Shown piece after piece: positions 7,882 to 15,746 of a stretch of DNA of 64,000 nt. The translations under genes and the position numbers were made by a program. Under the pieces are notes generated by a model. The model saw only the letters and a list, made by a program, of their open reading frames with translations, made no database searches and had not been told where the DNA came from. Where the stretch lies: assembly GCA_046294265.1 (NCBI GenBank), contig JBKBKC010000003.1, positions 260,638-324,637 of the forward strand, in the 5' to 3' direction. The DNA comes from JBKBKC01 sp046294265 (GTDB taxonomy: Bacteria > Pseudomonadota > Alphaproteobacteria > Rhodobacterales > Rhodobacteraceae). How positions within the stretch are numbered: the first letter of the stretch is position 1; every line of letters starts with the position of its first letter.

Positions 7882-9234
7882 ATGTCCGGCCATGTCGAAG
7901 CGATACCGATGACCGCGCGCGCGGGTGGTCCCCTGCGGGGCGTGGCCGAGGTGCCGGGCGACAAGTCCATCAGCCACCGGTCGCTGATCCTGGGCGCGAT
8001 GTGCGTGGGGGAGACGCGGGTGACGGGCCTTCTGGAAGGGCAGGACGTGCTGGATACCGCGGCGGCGATGCGGGCCTTCGGGGCCTTGGTGTTGCGGCGC
8101 GGCCCCGGCGAATGGTCGGTGCATGGCGTGGGCGTGGGCGGATTTTCCGAACCCGAAAGCGTGATCGACTGCGGCAATTCGGGCACGTGCGTGCGGCTGA
8201 TCATGGGGGCGATGGCAACCACCGGGATCACCGCCACGTTCACCGGTGACGCGTCCTTGCGCAAGCGGCCGATGGGGCGGGTGACCGAGCCGCTGGCGCT
8301 GTTCGGCGCGCGCAGCTACGGGCGCGCGGGCGGGCGGCTGCCGATGACGCTGGTGGGGGCCGCGGACCCGGTGCCGGTGCGCTATGCCGTGCCGGTGCCG
8401 AGCGCGCAGGTGAAATCGGCGGTGCTGCTTGCGGGGCTGAACGCGCCGGGCGCGACGGTGGTGATCGAGCGTGAGGCCACGCGCGATCATTCCGAGCGGA
8501 TGCTGCGCGGCTTCGGGGCCGAGGTGACGATGGAGGCGGGCCCCAAGGGCCGCATCATCACCCTGCGCGGCCAGCCCGAACTGCGCCCGCAGGCCGTGGC
8601 CGTTCCGCGAGACCCTTCCAGCGCGGCCTTCCCGGTCTGTGCCGCACTGATCGTGCCGGGATCCGAGATCACCGTGCCCGGCGTCAGCCAGAACCCTACG
8701 CGCAACGGGCTGTTCACCACGCTGGTGGAGATGGGGGCCGACATCGCCTTTGAAAACCCGCGCGAGGAGGGCGGAGAGCCCGTGGCCGACCTGCGCGTGC
8801 GCTTTACCGGCGATTTGCGCGGGATCGAGGTGCCCCCCGACCGGGCGCCCAGCATGATCGACGAATATCCGGTGCTGTCGGTCGTGGCGGCCTTTGCCAC
8901 GGGGCGGACGGTGATGCGCGGCGTGAAGGAGCTGCGCGTCAAGGAAAGCGACCGCATCGACGCGATGGCGCGGGGGCTGGAGGCCTGCGGGGTGACGGTG
9001 GAGGAGGATGAGGACACGCTGGTCGTGCTGGGAATGGGCGCGGGCGGCGTGCCGGGCGGGGCCACCTGTGCGGTGCATCTGGACCACCGGATCGCGATGT
9101 CGTTCCTGGTCTGCGGCATGGCCTCGGCCCGGCCGGTGCGCGTGGATGACGCGGGGCCGATTGTGACCTCTTTTCCGGTGTTCGAGCGGTTGATGCGGGG
9201 TCTGGGCGGCATCCTGCAACAGTCCAACATCTGA
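7882..9234 (+). CDS. aroA: 3-phosphoshikimate 1-carboxyvinyltransferase (EPSP synthase)
   Basis: AroA joins PEP to shikimate-3-phosphate in aromatic amino-acid synthesis. The 450-residue product has EVPGDKSISHRS at about residues 23-34, PSAQVKSAVLLAGL, and the KESDRIDAMARGL signature. The PEP-loop reads GNSGTC (residues 98-103), with Gly101 at the position that is Ala in glyphosate-tolerant CP4-type enzymes. By established knowledge of the family, that suggests a glyphosate-sensitive residue at this site despite a class-II-like N-terminal motif. A GC-rich hairpin and cmk follow. Confidence 0.96.
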   Translation: MSGHVEAIPMTARAGGPLRGVAEVPGDKSISHRSLILGAMCVGETRVTGLLEGQDVLDTAAAMRAFGALVLRRGPGEWSVHGVGVGGFSEPESVIDCGNSGTCVRLIMGAMATTGITATFTGDASLRKRPMGRVTEPLALFGARSYGRAGGRLPMTLVGAADPVPVRYAVPVPSAQVKSAVLLAGLNAPGATVVIEREATRDHSERMLRGFGAEVTMEAGPKGRIITLRGQPELRPQAVAVPRDPSSAAFPVCAALIVPGSEITVPGVSQNPTRNGLFTTLVEMGADIAFENPREEGGEPVADLRVRFTGDLRGIEVPPDRAPSMIDEYPVLSVVAAFATGRTVMRGVKELRVKESDRIDAMARGLEACGVTVEEDEDTLVVLGMGAGGVPGGATCAVHLDHRIAMSFLVCGMASARPVRVDDAGPIVTSFPVFERLMRGLGGILQQSNI

Positions 9235-9248
9235 CAACCGGTGGCAAA

Positions 9249-9265
9249 GGGGGCGTTCCGCCCCC
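9249..9265 (+). terminator. Short GC hairpin after aroA
   Basis: GGGGGCG (9249-9255) and CGCCCCC (9259-9265) form a seven-pair stem with a TTC loop directly downstream of aroA. It lacks a T run. The following bases (about 9282-9317) include TGAGGATATTTGCAGACAGA, which reminds me of short intergenic motifs common in Rhodobacterales; I cannot verify this. Confidence 0.5.
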
Positions 9266-9328
9266 TCGGCGCTGGCGCGCCTCACCCCCTGAGGATATTT
9301 GCAGACAGAAGAAGCCGAGGGTTTCGAG

Positions 9329-9925
9329 ATGATCTTTACCGTGGCGATCGACGGGCCGGCGGCGGCGGGCAAGGGCACCATCGCGCGGGGGCTGGCCGAA
9401 AGGTTCGGATTTGCGCATCTGGACACGGGGCTTTTGTATCGCGCGGTCGGGGCCAAGGGGGGCGATCCGGTTGCTGCGGCGCGGGGGCTGGGCCCGCAGG
9501 ATCTGGCGCGTGACGATCTGCGCACGATGGCGGCGGGGCAGGCAGCGTCGCGCGTCGCCGCTATCCCGGACGTGCGGGCGGCGCTGGTGGCGTTCCAGCG
9601 GCGGTTTGCCCGGACCGAGGGGGGGGCCGTGCTGGACGGGCGCGATATCGGCACCGTCATCTGCCCCGAGGCGGAGGTAAAGCTTTATGTCACCGCGAGC
9701 GCCGAGGTGCGTGCGCATCGCCGCTGGCTCGAGGTAGGGGGCGATAAAGGCCGGGTTCTGGCCGAGGTGGAGGCGCGGGATGCGCGCGACATGGGGCGCG
9801 CCGAGGCACCGCTGCGCCCTGCCACCGATGCCGTGGTGATCGACACCTCGGCCATGAGTGCGCAGGACGCGCTGGAGATGGCCGTCCGGCTGGTCGAACG
9901 TGTGCTGGCCGCGCGGCATGGCTGA
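9329..9925 (+). CDS. cmk: Cytidylate kinase
   Basis: Cmk phosphorylates CMP and dCMP using ATP. The 198-residue protein begins IFTVAIDGPAAAGKGTIARG, with the P-loop GPAAAGKGT at about residues 9-17, and contains DGRDIGTVICPEAEVKLYVT, the conserved core and lid-side strand of CMP kinases. At 198 residues it is somewhat shorter than the enterobacterial enzyme. ATG 9329 is chosen because the conserved protein begins there; an in-frame start at 9299 lies in the intergenic motif. In many alphaproteobacteria the order aroA-cmk-rpsA is conserved; here three genes intervene before rpsA. Confidence 0.94.
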   Translation: MIFTVAIDGPAAAGKGTIARGLAERFGFAHLDTGLLYRAVGAKGGDPVAAARGLGPQDLARDDLRTMAAGQAASRVAAIPDVRAALVAFQRRFARTEGGAVLDGRDIGTVICPEAEVKLYVTASAEVRAHRRWLEVGGDKGRVLAEVEARDARDMGRAEAPLRPATDAVVIDTSAMSAQDALEMAVRLVERVLAARHG

Positions 9926-10940
9926 GGCGCGCATCGTCCTGAATCTGCCCGCGCGGCATCTGGAGGATTGGCGGCAGGTGCGGCATCTGCGGGTGCACGC
10001 CCGCATCGCCGAGGTGCTGGAACCTGTGGGCGCGCGGATCGTGGCGTTGGACCGGCGGCTGCGTCGGTTCGAGGGCGGGGCAGAGGCCGCTGGCGACTAT
10101 GCCGATGGTGACCTGCACGTGATCGAAACCGGGCGGGTGCAGGGGCCGGGCGTTTTGAATGCCGCTTTGGCCTATTTGCCGCCGTTCTGGCACCTGGACC
10201 CGGCAGGCGTGCAGGCCGAAAGCGGGATCGGCGCGCGGGCCTACGACCCGGAGACCGTGCGGCTGAAACCTGCAATGGCCTTTCTGGATCGGATGCAGGC
10301 CAAGTGGGTACTGCCGCGCCGGTCGCGGCGCGGGCAGGAGGAGGCGGTGGCAGACCTGCCGAGGGGGGCACTGGCCGTGTTCCTGCAGGGCGATTTCGCG
10401 CATCTGCGGGGGCTTGCCCATGCCTCGGCCGAGGCGATGCTGACGGCCGTTGCGGCGGGCGCGGGCGGGCGGGCGGTGCTGGTAAAGCCGCATCCGCTGG
10501 CGGCCGAGCATGTTGCGCCGGTCATCGCGCGGGTCCTTGCGGCGGGGTGGCCGGTGCGGCTGACCACGGCGAATGTGCATGACATCCTGGCCGCCTGTGC
10601 GGCGACGGTGTCGTTCAACTCGGCCGTGGCACTGGAGGGATTCCTGCACCGCAAGCCCGCGATCCTGTTTGGGCGGTCGGATTTCCACCAGTACTGCGAG
10701 ACGGTGACCGATCCTGCGCGGTTTCCGCAGGCGCTGGCGCGGTGCCTCGCGCGCCCGCCGGGGGGGTATGGGAAGTTCCTCTACTGGTATCTGGCGCAGC
10801 AATGCCTGAATGTTGAAAGCCCCAGCTTTCCCGCGCGGCTGTTGGCGATCCTGACGCAGGCGGGGTTTCCGCCCGATCGTCTGGGCCTGCACGGGGCGCC
10901 GGACGGCGGCGCTGAGCGCGGGGAGGCATCGGCGGGGTGA
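9918..10940 (+). CDS. Capsule-synthesis/export-like protein (KpsS/KpsC-type glycan transferase)
   Basis: The 340-residue protein overlaps the end of cmk by eight bases. It contains VLVKPHPLAAEH and, later, SFNSAVALEGFLHRKPAILF, a pattern typical of capsule-synthesis proteins of the PF05159 type, whose KpsC/KpsS members transfer Kdo residues to a lipid anchor. No membrane segments are apparent. I assign the superfamily from these motifs only; donor and acceptor are unknown. The overlap with cmk suggests translational coupling to a housekeeping gene, which is an unusual setting for a surface-glycan enzyme. Confidence 0.6.
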   Translation: MAEARIVLNLPARHLEDWRQVRHLRVHARIAEVLEPVGARIVALDRRLRRFEGGAEAAGDYADGDLHVIETGRVQGPGVLNAALAYLPPFWHLDPAGVQAESGIGARAYDPETVRLKPAMAFLDRMQAKWVLPRRSRRGQEEAVADLPRGALAVFLQGDFAHLRGLAHASAEAMLTAVAAGAGGRAVLVKPHPLAAEHVAPVIARVLAAGWPVRLTTANVHDILAACAATVSFNSAVALEGFLHRKPAILFGRSDFHQYCETVTDPARFPQALARCLARPPGGYGKFLYWYLAQQCLNVESPSFPARLLAILTQAGFPPDRLGLHGAPDGGAERGEASAG

Positions 10941-10990
10941 TCCGCCGGGGCGTGTCCTGCGTAACCCAGCAAACAAGCGGGAGCGCAGAC

Positions 10991-11518
10991 ATGAAGGGCA
11001 TGGCGGTCACATTGGCGGCGGGGGCGGTTTTGATGGCGACCGGGGCCGGGGCGGCGCCGCCCGATGTGCCCTTCGCCTCGATCGACGGGGGCGAGTTGCG
11101 GCTGGCGGACTGGGCCGGACGACCTGTGCTCGTGGTCAATACAGCGTCGCTGTGCGCCTTCACGCCGCAATACGAAGGGTTGCAGGCGCTCTATGATGCC
11201 TACCGTGATCGCGGGCTGGTGGTGCTCGCGGTGCCGTCGGACGATTTCCGGCAGGAGCTGAACAGCGCGTCAGCGGTGCGGGATTTCTGCGCGGTGAATT
11301 TCGATCTCGACCTGCCGATGACCGACATCACGAAGGTCAAGGGGGCTGCGGCGCATCCGTTCTATCAATGGGTTAAGGCCGAGACGGGGTTTGCGCCCGG
11401 CTGGAACTTCGCCAAGGTGCTGGTGGATGGCTCGGGCCGGGTCGCGGGCACTTTTGGATCATCGGTGCAGCCGTTGGGGTCAAGGATGCGCGCTGCGGTA
11501 GAGGCCGTGCTGAACTGA
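10991..11518 (+). CDS. Secreted glutathione peroxidase-like thiol peroxidase
   Basis: The 175-residue product starts with a signal peptide (MKGMAVTLAAGAVLMATGAG, cleavage likely after AGA). The mature part has the peroxidase Cys in NTASLCAFTPQYEGLQALY and the Trp-Asn of the catalytic tetrad in GWNFAKVLVDGSG. The usual FPCNQFG segment is replaced by VPSDDFRQEL, so the tetrad glutamine is either in RQEL or missing. Role inferred: periplasmic thiol-dependent removal of hydroperoxides. An in-frame GTG at 10937 would add an unlikely leader, so ATG 10991 is preferred. Confidence 0.82.
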   Translation: MKGMAVTLAAGAVLMATGAGAAPPDVPFASIDGGELRLADWAGRPVLVVNTASLCAFTPQYEGLQALYDAYRDRGLVVLAVPSDDFRQELNSASAVRDFCAVNFDLDLPMTDITKVKGAAAHPFYQWVKAETGFAPGWNFAKVLVDGSGRVAGTFGSSVQPLGSRMRAAVEAVLN

Positions 11519-11617
11519 CGCGCATGGGCTGTGCGCAGGCGCAGTTTGCGTGGGGGGGTCGCACCCTATCTCCGGGATCAAGTCCTGCGCTTTGCAGGCC
11601 AAGACAGGGACGCGACG

Positions 11618-12250
11618 ATGCTGCATGACCGGTTGAACTGGCGCTATGCGACCAAGAAGATGGATCCGGCCCGCCCGGTCCCGCAGGACAAGGTGGGGCA
11701 CATTCTGGAGGCGGCGCGTCTGGCTCCTACGTCGAGCGGGCTGCAGCCGTTCGAGGTGATTGTGGTCACCAACGCCGAGGTCAGGGCGCAGCTGCGCGCG
11801 GCGGCCTTTGACCAGGCACAGATCACCGATGGCAGCCATGTGCTGGTCTTCGCAGCCTGGGATACCTACACCGAGGCGCGGATCGATGCGGTGGTCGATC
11901 GGCTGGTGGCCGAACGCGGCATTCCGCGCGACGCGGTGTCGGGGTATTACGACGCCTTGAAGGCGCGCGTTCTGGCGCAATCGGATGAAGAGAATTACGA
12001 GCACGCAGCCCGCCAGACCTACCTCGCCTTCGGGATCGCCGTGACGGCGGCCGCATTCGAAGAAGTGGACAGCACGCCGATGGAAGGGTTCGACCCGGCC
12101 AAGGTGAACGAGATTCTGGGCCTGCGCGCGCGCGGGCTGCGGGCGGTCACGCTTCTGCCCCTAGGGTATCGCGCGGCCGAGGGCGACTGGCTGCAGGGGA
12201 TGAAGAAGGTGCGCAAATCGCACGAGGAGATGGTGACCACGGTTGCCTGA
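11618..12250 (+). CDS. NAD(P)H-dependent nitroreductase (NfsB/YdgI-like)
   Basis: The 210-residue product has the FMN-binding start LNWRYATKKMDPARPV and EAARLAPTSSGLQPFEVIVV, both diagnostic of the nitroreductase superfamily, and ends with LPLGYRAAEGDWLQGMKKVR, the conserved C-terminal nicotinamide-side strand. Such enzymes reduce nitroaromatics, quinones or flavin analogues with NAD(P)H as dimers. AGGGA seven bases before ATG 11618 supports the start. The gene is followed by a strong imperfect hairpin and then the rpsA leader. Confidence 0.9.
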   Translation: MLHDRLNWRYATKKMDPARPVPQDKVGHILEAARLAPTSSGLQPFEVIVVTNAEVRAQLRAAAFDQAQITDGSHVLVFAAWDTYTEARIDAVVDRLVAERGIPRDAVSGYYDALKARVLAQSDEENYEHAARQTYLAFGIAVTAAAFEEVDSTPMEGFDPAKVNEILGLRARGLRAVTLLPLGYRAAEGDWLQGMKKVRKSHEEMVTTVA

Positions 12251-12282
12251 CCGCCTCAGGGCGCCCAAGTAAATTGCGATGC

Positions 12283-12309
12283 GCCGGACGGGACCAGTTC
12301 CCGCCCGGC
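12283..12309 (+). terminator. Hairpin terminator between nitroreductase and rpsA
   Basis: GCCGG-A-CGGGA (12283-12293) pairs with TCCCG-C-CCGGC (12299-12309) with one A/C mismatch and a five-base loop. It is followed by TTGCCTTGCC. It probably separates the nitroreductase transcript from the rpsA leader. Confidence 0.5.
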
Positions 12310-12467
12310 TTGCCTTGCCACAGGGGCAGGTTCCGGCTATAGGCCCGGCATCCTGACCAGCCTTGGCGCCACGTCCGCGTGCGCCCTTGGCATTGACCGG
12401 GGTCATCCCAAGACCGGCGGAGCCAACCGCCAGGCCAGAGAAATGCTTGAAAAGGAAAACTGACCGC

Positions 12468-14150
12468 ATGTGCGCCAAAGCATCCATGGAAGAATTCGAA
12501 GCCCTCTTGAACGAGAGCCTCGAGATTGACACCCCCCAGGAAGGGACGGTGGTCAAGGGCCGCGTCATCGCCATCGAGGCGGGACAGGCCATCATCGACG
12601 TCGGCTACAAGATGGAAGGCCGCGTTGATCTGAAGGAATTTGCCGGACCGGGCGAAACTGCCGACATCGCCGTGGGCGATGAGGTGGAGGTCTATCTGGA
12701 CCGCGTGGAAAACGCCCGCGGAGAAGCGCAGATCAGCCGCGAGAAGGCCAAGCGTGAAGAGGCCTGGGACCGGCTTGAGAAGGCCTATGCCAACGAGACG
12801 CGCGTTGACGGCGCGATCTTCGGCCGGGTCAAGGGCGGGTTCACCGTCGATCTGGGCGGCGCCGTGGCCTTCCTGCCCGGCAGCCAGGTCGATGTGCGCC
12901 CCGTGCGCGACGCAGGCCCCCTGATGGGCATGAAACAGCCCTTCCAGATCCTCAAGATGGACCGCCGCCGTGGCAACATCGTGGTGTCGCGCCGCGCGAT
13001 CCTGGAGGAGTCCCGCGCCGAGCAGCGCGCCGAGGTGATCGGCAACCTGCACGAGGGTCAGGCGATCGACGGGGTGGTCAAGAACATCACCGAATACGGG
13101 GCCTTCGTGGACCTGGGTGGTGTGGACGGCCTTCTGCACGTCACCGACATGGCCTGGCGCCGGGTGAACCACCCGTCCGAGATCCTCTCCATCGGCGAGA
13201 CGGTCAAGGTGCAGGTCATCAAGATCAACAAGGAAACCCACCGCATCAGCCTTGGGATGAAGCAGCTCCAGTCCGATCCGTGGGATGCCGTGGAAACGAT
13301 GTATCCGTTGGGATCCGTCCACAAGGGGCGCGTCACCAACATAACCGACTACGGCGCCTTCGTGGAGCTGGAGGCGGGGGTCGAGGGCCTGGTCCATGTG
13401 TCGGAAATGTCCTGGACCAAGAAGAACGTGCACCCCGGCAAAATCGTCTCCACCTCGCAAGAGGTCGAGGTCATGGTGCTGGAGATCGACAGCGCCAAGC
13501 GTCGGGTCAGCCTCGGCCTGAAGCAGACCATGCGCAACCCGTGGGAAGTGTTCGCCGAAACCCACCCCGTTGGCACCGCCATCGAGGGCGAGGTCAAGAA
13601 CATCACCGAATTCGGGCTGTTTGTGGGTCTGGATGGCGACATCGACGGGATGGTTCACCTCTCGGACCTGTCCTGGGACCAGCGTGGCGAAGAGGCGATC
13701 CAGAACTACCGCAAGGGCGACACGGTCAAGGCCGCGGTCACCGAGGTGGACGTGGAGAAAGAGCGCATCAGCCTGTCGGTCAAGGCGCTTGGCGATGACA
13801 CCTTTACCGATGCCGTCGATGGCGTGAAACGGGGTGGGATCGTTACGGTGGAGGTCACCGCGATCGAAGAGGGCGGGATCGAGGTCGATTACAACGGCCA
13901 GAAATCCTTTATCCGCCGCAGCGACCTGAGCCGCGACCGTGCCGACCAGCGGCCCGAGCGGTTCCAGGTGGGCGACAAGGTGGATGCCCGCGTGACCAAC
14001 ATCGACCCCAAGACCCGCAAGCTGGGCCTGTCGATCAAGGCGCGCGAGATCGTGGAGGAAAAGGAAGCGGTAGAGCAGTATGGCTCGTCCGATTCGGGCG
14101 CGAGCCTGGGCGACATTCTGGGTGCAGCGCTCAAGGGCGACCGGAACTGA
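12468..14150 (+). CDS. rpsA: 30S ribosomal protein S1
   Basis: S1 unwinds and docks mRNA on the 30S subunit. The 560-residue protein has six S1/OB repeats. Four well-preserved copies carry a variant of YGAFVDLGGVDGLLHVTDM or EFGLFVGLDGDIDGMVHLSD, each followed by VNHPSEIL/KNVHPGKI-like segments. The start at ATG 12468 gives MCAKASMEEFEALLNES, matching the usual alphaproteobacterial N-terminus; AAAAGGA lies about 11 bases upstream. A 217-base leader precedes it. A terminator and ihfB follow, the standard order in many proteobacteria. Confidence 0.96.
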   Translation: MCAKASMEEFEALLNESLEIDTPQEGTVVKGRVIAIEAGQAIIDVGYKMEGRVDLKEFAGPGETADIAVGDEVEVYLDRVENARGEAQISREKAKREEAWDRLEKAYANETRVDGAIFGRVKGGFTVDLGGAVAFLPGSQVDVRPVRDAGPLMGMKQPFQILKMDRRRGNIVVSRRAILEESRAEQRAEVIGNLHEGQAIDGVVKNITEYGAFVDLGGVDGLLHVTDMAWRRVNHPSEILSIGETVKVQVIKINKETHRISLGMKQLQSDPWDAVETMYPLGSVHKGRVTNITDYGAFVELEAGVEGLVHVSEMSWTKKNVHPGKIVSTSQEVEVMVLEIDSAKRRVSLGLKQTMRNPWEVFAETHPVGTAIEGEVKNITEFGLFVGLDGDIDGMVHLSDLSWDQRGEEAIQNYRKGDTVKAAVTEVDVEKERISLSVKALGDDTFTDAVDGVKRGGIVTVEVTAIEEGGIEVDYNGQKSFIRRSDLSRDRADQRPERFQVGDKVDARVTNIDPKTRKLGLSIKAREIVEEKEAVEQYGSSDSGASLGDILGAALKGDRN

Positions 14151-14169
14151 TCCTGCGGTAGAATGCGAG

Positions 14170-14197
14170 GGGGGCCCCCGGGGTTGGCGGGGCCCCC
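14170..14197 (+). terminator. Terminator hairpin after rpsA
   Basis: GGGGGCCCC (14170-14178) pairs with GGGGCCCCC (14189-14197) around a ten-base loop shortly after the rpsA stop. No T run follows. Confidence 0.6.
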
Positions 14198-14240
14198 ACC
14201 CGGTTACGGCCCGCGTGTTGTGAAGCCCCGGTTTTCCTGT

Positions 14241-14268
14241 TTGTGCGGTCAGAATTTTTGCCTATAGT
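14241..14268 (+). promoter_or_regulatory. Candidate sigma70-type promoter for ihfB
   Basis: TTGTGC (14241-14246) and TATAGT (14263-14268) are separated by 16 bases, between the rpsA terminator and ihfB. This is a reasonable housekeeping promoter by eye; no start-site data are available. Confidence 0.4.
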
Positions 14269-14295
14269 CTGTCCACAATAACAACGGAGGCGTAG

Positions 14296-14328
14296 GTGAA
14301 CGCTGTCCGAACGGGGGATACTGCATGA
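14296..14328 (+). CDS. Possible 10-codon upstream ORF coupled to ihfB
   Basis: GTG at 14296 is preceded by GGAGG (14286-14290) and opens a ten-codon frame (VNAVRTGDTA) whose TGA overlaps the ihfB start codon as ATGA. The peptide itself probably has no function. The arrangement would load ribosomes that re-initiate at ihfB. It is too short to judge by coding statistics and is an inference from the ribosome site and overlap only. Confidence 0.3.
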   Translation: MNAVRTGDTA

Positions 14329-14606
14329 TCCGTTCTGAACTTATCCAAAAGATTGCCGACGATAATCCGCACCTCACGCAACGGCATGTGGAGCGGATCG
14401 TGAACACTGTGTTTGAAGAGATCATCGAGGCCCTGTCGCGTGGCGACCGGGTGGAACTTCGCGGGTTCGGCGCGTTTTCAGTCAAGGCGCGGGACGCGCG
14501 CATCGGCCGCAATCCCCGCACCGGCGAGGCGGTGCAGGTCGATGACAAGAAGGTGCCGTTCTTCAAGACCGGAAAGCTTTTGCGCGACCGGCTGAACGGC
14601 AAGTGA
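14325..14606 (+). CDS. ihfB: Integration host factor beta subunit
   Basis: The 93-residue protein belongs to the HU/IHF family of DNA-bending proteins. It begins MIRSELIQKIADDNPHLTQ and contains the minor-groove-intercalating arm with GRNPRTGE. The position directly after rpsA and the FEEIIEALSRGDRVELRGFG segment favour the IHF beta subunit over HU. IHF acts in the nucleoid in recombination, replication and promoter architecture. It is likely transcribed from its own promoter and possibly coupled to a short upstream frame. Confidence 0.93.
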   Translation: MIRSELIQKIADDNPHLTQRHVERIVNTVFEEIIEALSRGDRVELRGFGAFSVKARDARIGRNPRTGEAVQVDDKKVPFFKTGKLLRDRLNGK

Positions 14607-14649
14607 AACGGGGCCACCCGACGGGCGGTCCGGGCAAGGGTGGAATGTG

Positions 14650-15009
14650 ATGATCCGGTATGTGAAATACCTGTTTCTGGCGCTGCTGGCGGCGACGCTG
14701 GTGATTGTGGCCTTGGCGAACCGCGACCCCGTGACGCTGCGCGCGCTGCCGACCGATCTGGCGGCCGTGGCTGGAGTGGACTGGTCCATCGAGTTGCCGC
14801 TGTTCCTCGTGATCTTTGGCGGGCTGGCGGGCGGGCTGATGATCGGCTTCCTGTGGGAATGGCTGCGTGAAATGAAGCACCGCAGCATCGCCAGCCGGAA
14901 AATCCGCGAGGTGTCGGTGCTGGAGCGCGAGCTGGCGTCCCTGCGCGACGCCAAGGGTGCCCCGGCCGATGACGTTCTGGCCCTGATGGACCGGCGCAAG
15001 GCGTCCTGA
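14650..15009 (+). CDS. LapA-like (DUF1049) inner-membrane protein
   Basis: The 119-residue product has two membrane segments (about residues 5-25 and 50-75) separated by a short loop that starts with NRDPVTLRALP, then a basic, coiled-coil-prone tail. This topology and the NRxPV motif are typical of the LapA/DUF1049 family, linked in enterobacteria to lipopolysaccharide assembly. GTG 14647 is an alternative start one codon upstream. Only three bases separate it from trpF, so the two are probably one transcript with ihfB. Confidence 0.8.
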   Translation: MIRYVKYLFLALLAATLVIVALANRDPVTLRALPTDLAAVAGVDWSIELPLFLVIFGGLAGGLMIGFLWEWLREMKHRSIASRKIREVSVLERELASLRDAKGAPADDVLALMDRRKAS

Positions 15010-15012
15010 TCC

Positions 15013-15651
15013 ATGGGCGACATCCGGGTCAAGATCTGCGGGCTGCGCAGCCCCGCGGACATGGCGGCCGTGGTGGCGGCAGGTGCGGCCTATGCCGGGT
15101 TCAACTTCTTTCCCGCCAGTCCCCGCCATGTGACGCTGGCCCTGGCGCGTGACGTGGCATTGGCCGCTCCTCCCGGTCTGGCCAAGGTGGCGCTGGTGGT
15201 CGATGCCGATGACTCGGCGCTGGATGCCATCGTCGAGGGCGTGCCGCTGGATATGCTGCAACTGCACGGCCACGAGACGCCCGACCGCGTTGCCGAGGTG
15301 CGCGCCCGCTATGGCCTGCCGGTGATGAAGGTTCTGGGCGTGGCGGATGAGGGAGATCTGGCCGCACTGATGGACTATTCCTTGGTCGCGGACCAGCTCT
15401 TGATCGACGCCAAGCCGCCAAGGGGGGCGGTGCTGCCGGGCGGCAATGGCCTGACCTTCGACTGGCGGCTTCTGGTGGGGCGCAAGTGGTTACGTCCCTG
15501 GATGCTCGCCGGGGGCCTGACGGCGGGCAACGTGGCCGAGGCGGTGCGGCTGACCGGGGCGCGGCAGGTCGATGTGGCCTCGGGCGTGGAAAGCGCGCCG
15601 GGGGTCAAGGATCCCGCGCGCATCGTGGCCTTTGTGGCCGCCGCAGGCTAG
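15013..15651 (+). CDS. trpF: Phosphoribosylanthranilate isomerase
   Basis: TrpF converts phosphoribosylanthranilate to CdRP in tryptophan synthesis. The 212-residue TIM-barrel protein has the catalytic Cys in VKICGLRSPADM, the GVPLDMLQLHGHE strand and the phosphate-binding end DVASGVESAPGVKDPARI. trpB lies about 1 kb downstream, but an unrelated gene on the opposite strand separates them, so they cannot be a simple two-gene operon here. Confidence 0.95.
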   Translation: MGDIRVKICGLRSPADMAAVVAAGAAYAGFNFFPASPRHVTLALARDVALAAPPGLAKVALVVDADDSALDAIVEGVPLDMLQLHGHETPDRVAEVRARYGLPVMKVLGVADEGDLAALMDYSLVADQLLIDAKPPRGAVLPGGNGLTFDWRLLVGRKWLRPWMLAGGLTAGNVAEAVRLTGARQVDVASGVESAPGVKDPARIVAFVAAAG

Positions 15652-15746
15652 GGCCGAAATGGACGGCAGACGCCCCGAAAGACGCCCGCCGCCAACCGCT
15701 TACTGAACAAAACAGGCAACTCGCTACGTCGAGACCTGCCTTCGGC

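Noticed and set aside
7843..9660. 605-codon minus-strand frame opposite aroA and cmk
   Set aside because: His/Arg/Pro-rich shadow of well-identified plus-strand genes.
12147..13658. 503-codon minus-strand frame opposite rpsA
   Set aside because: The regular pattern reflects the S1 repeats read backwards; ribosomal protein S1 is certain on the plus strand.
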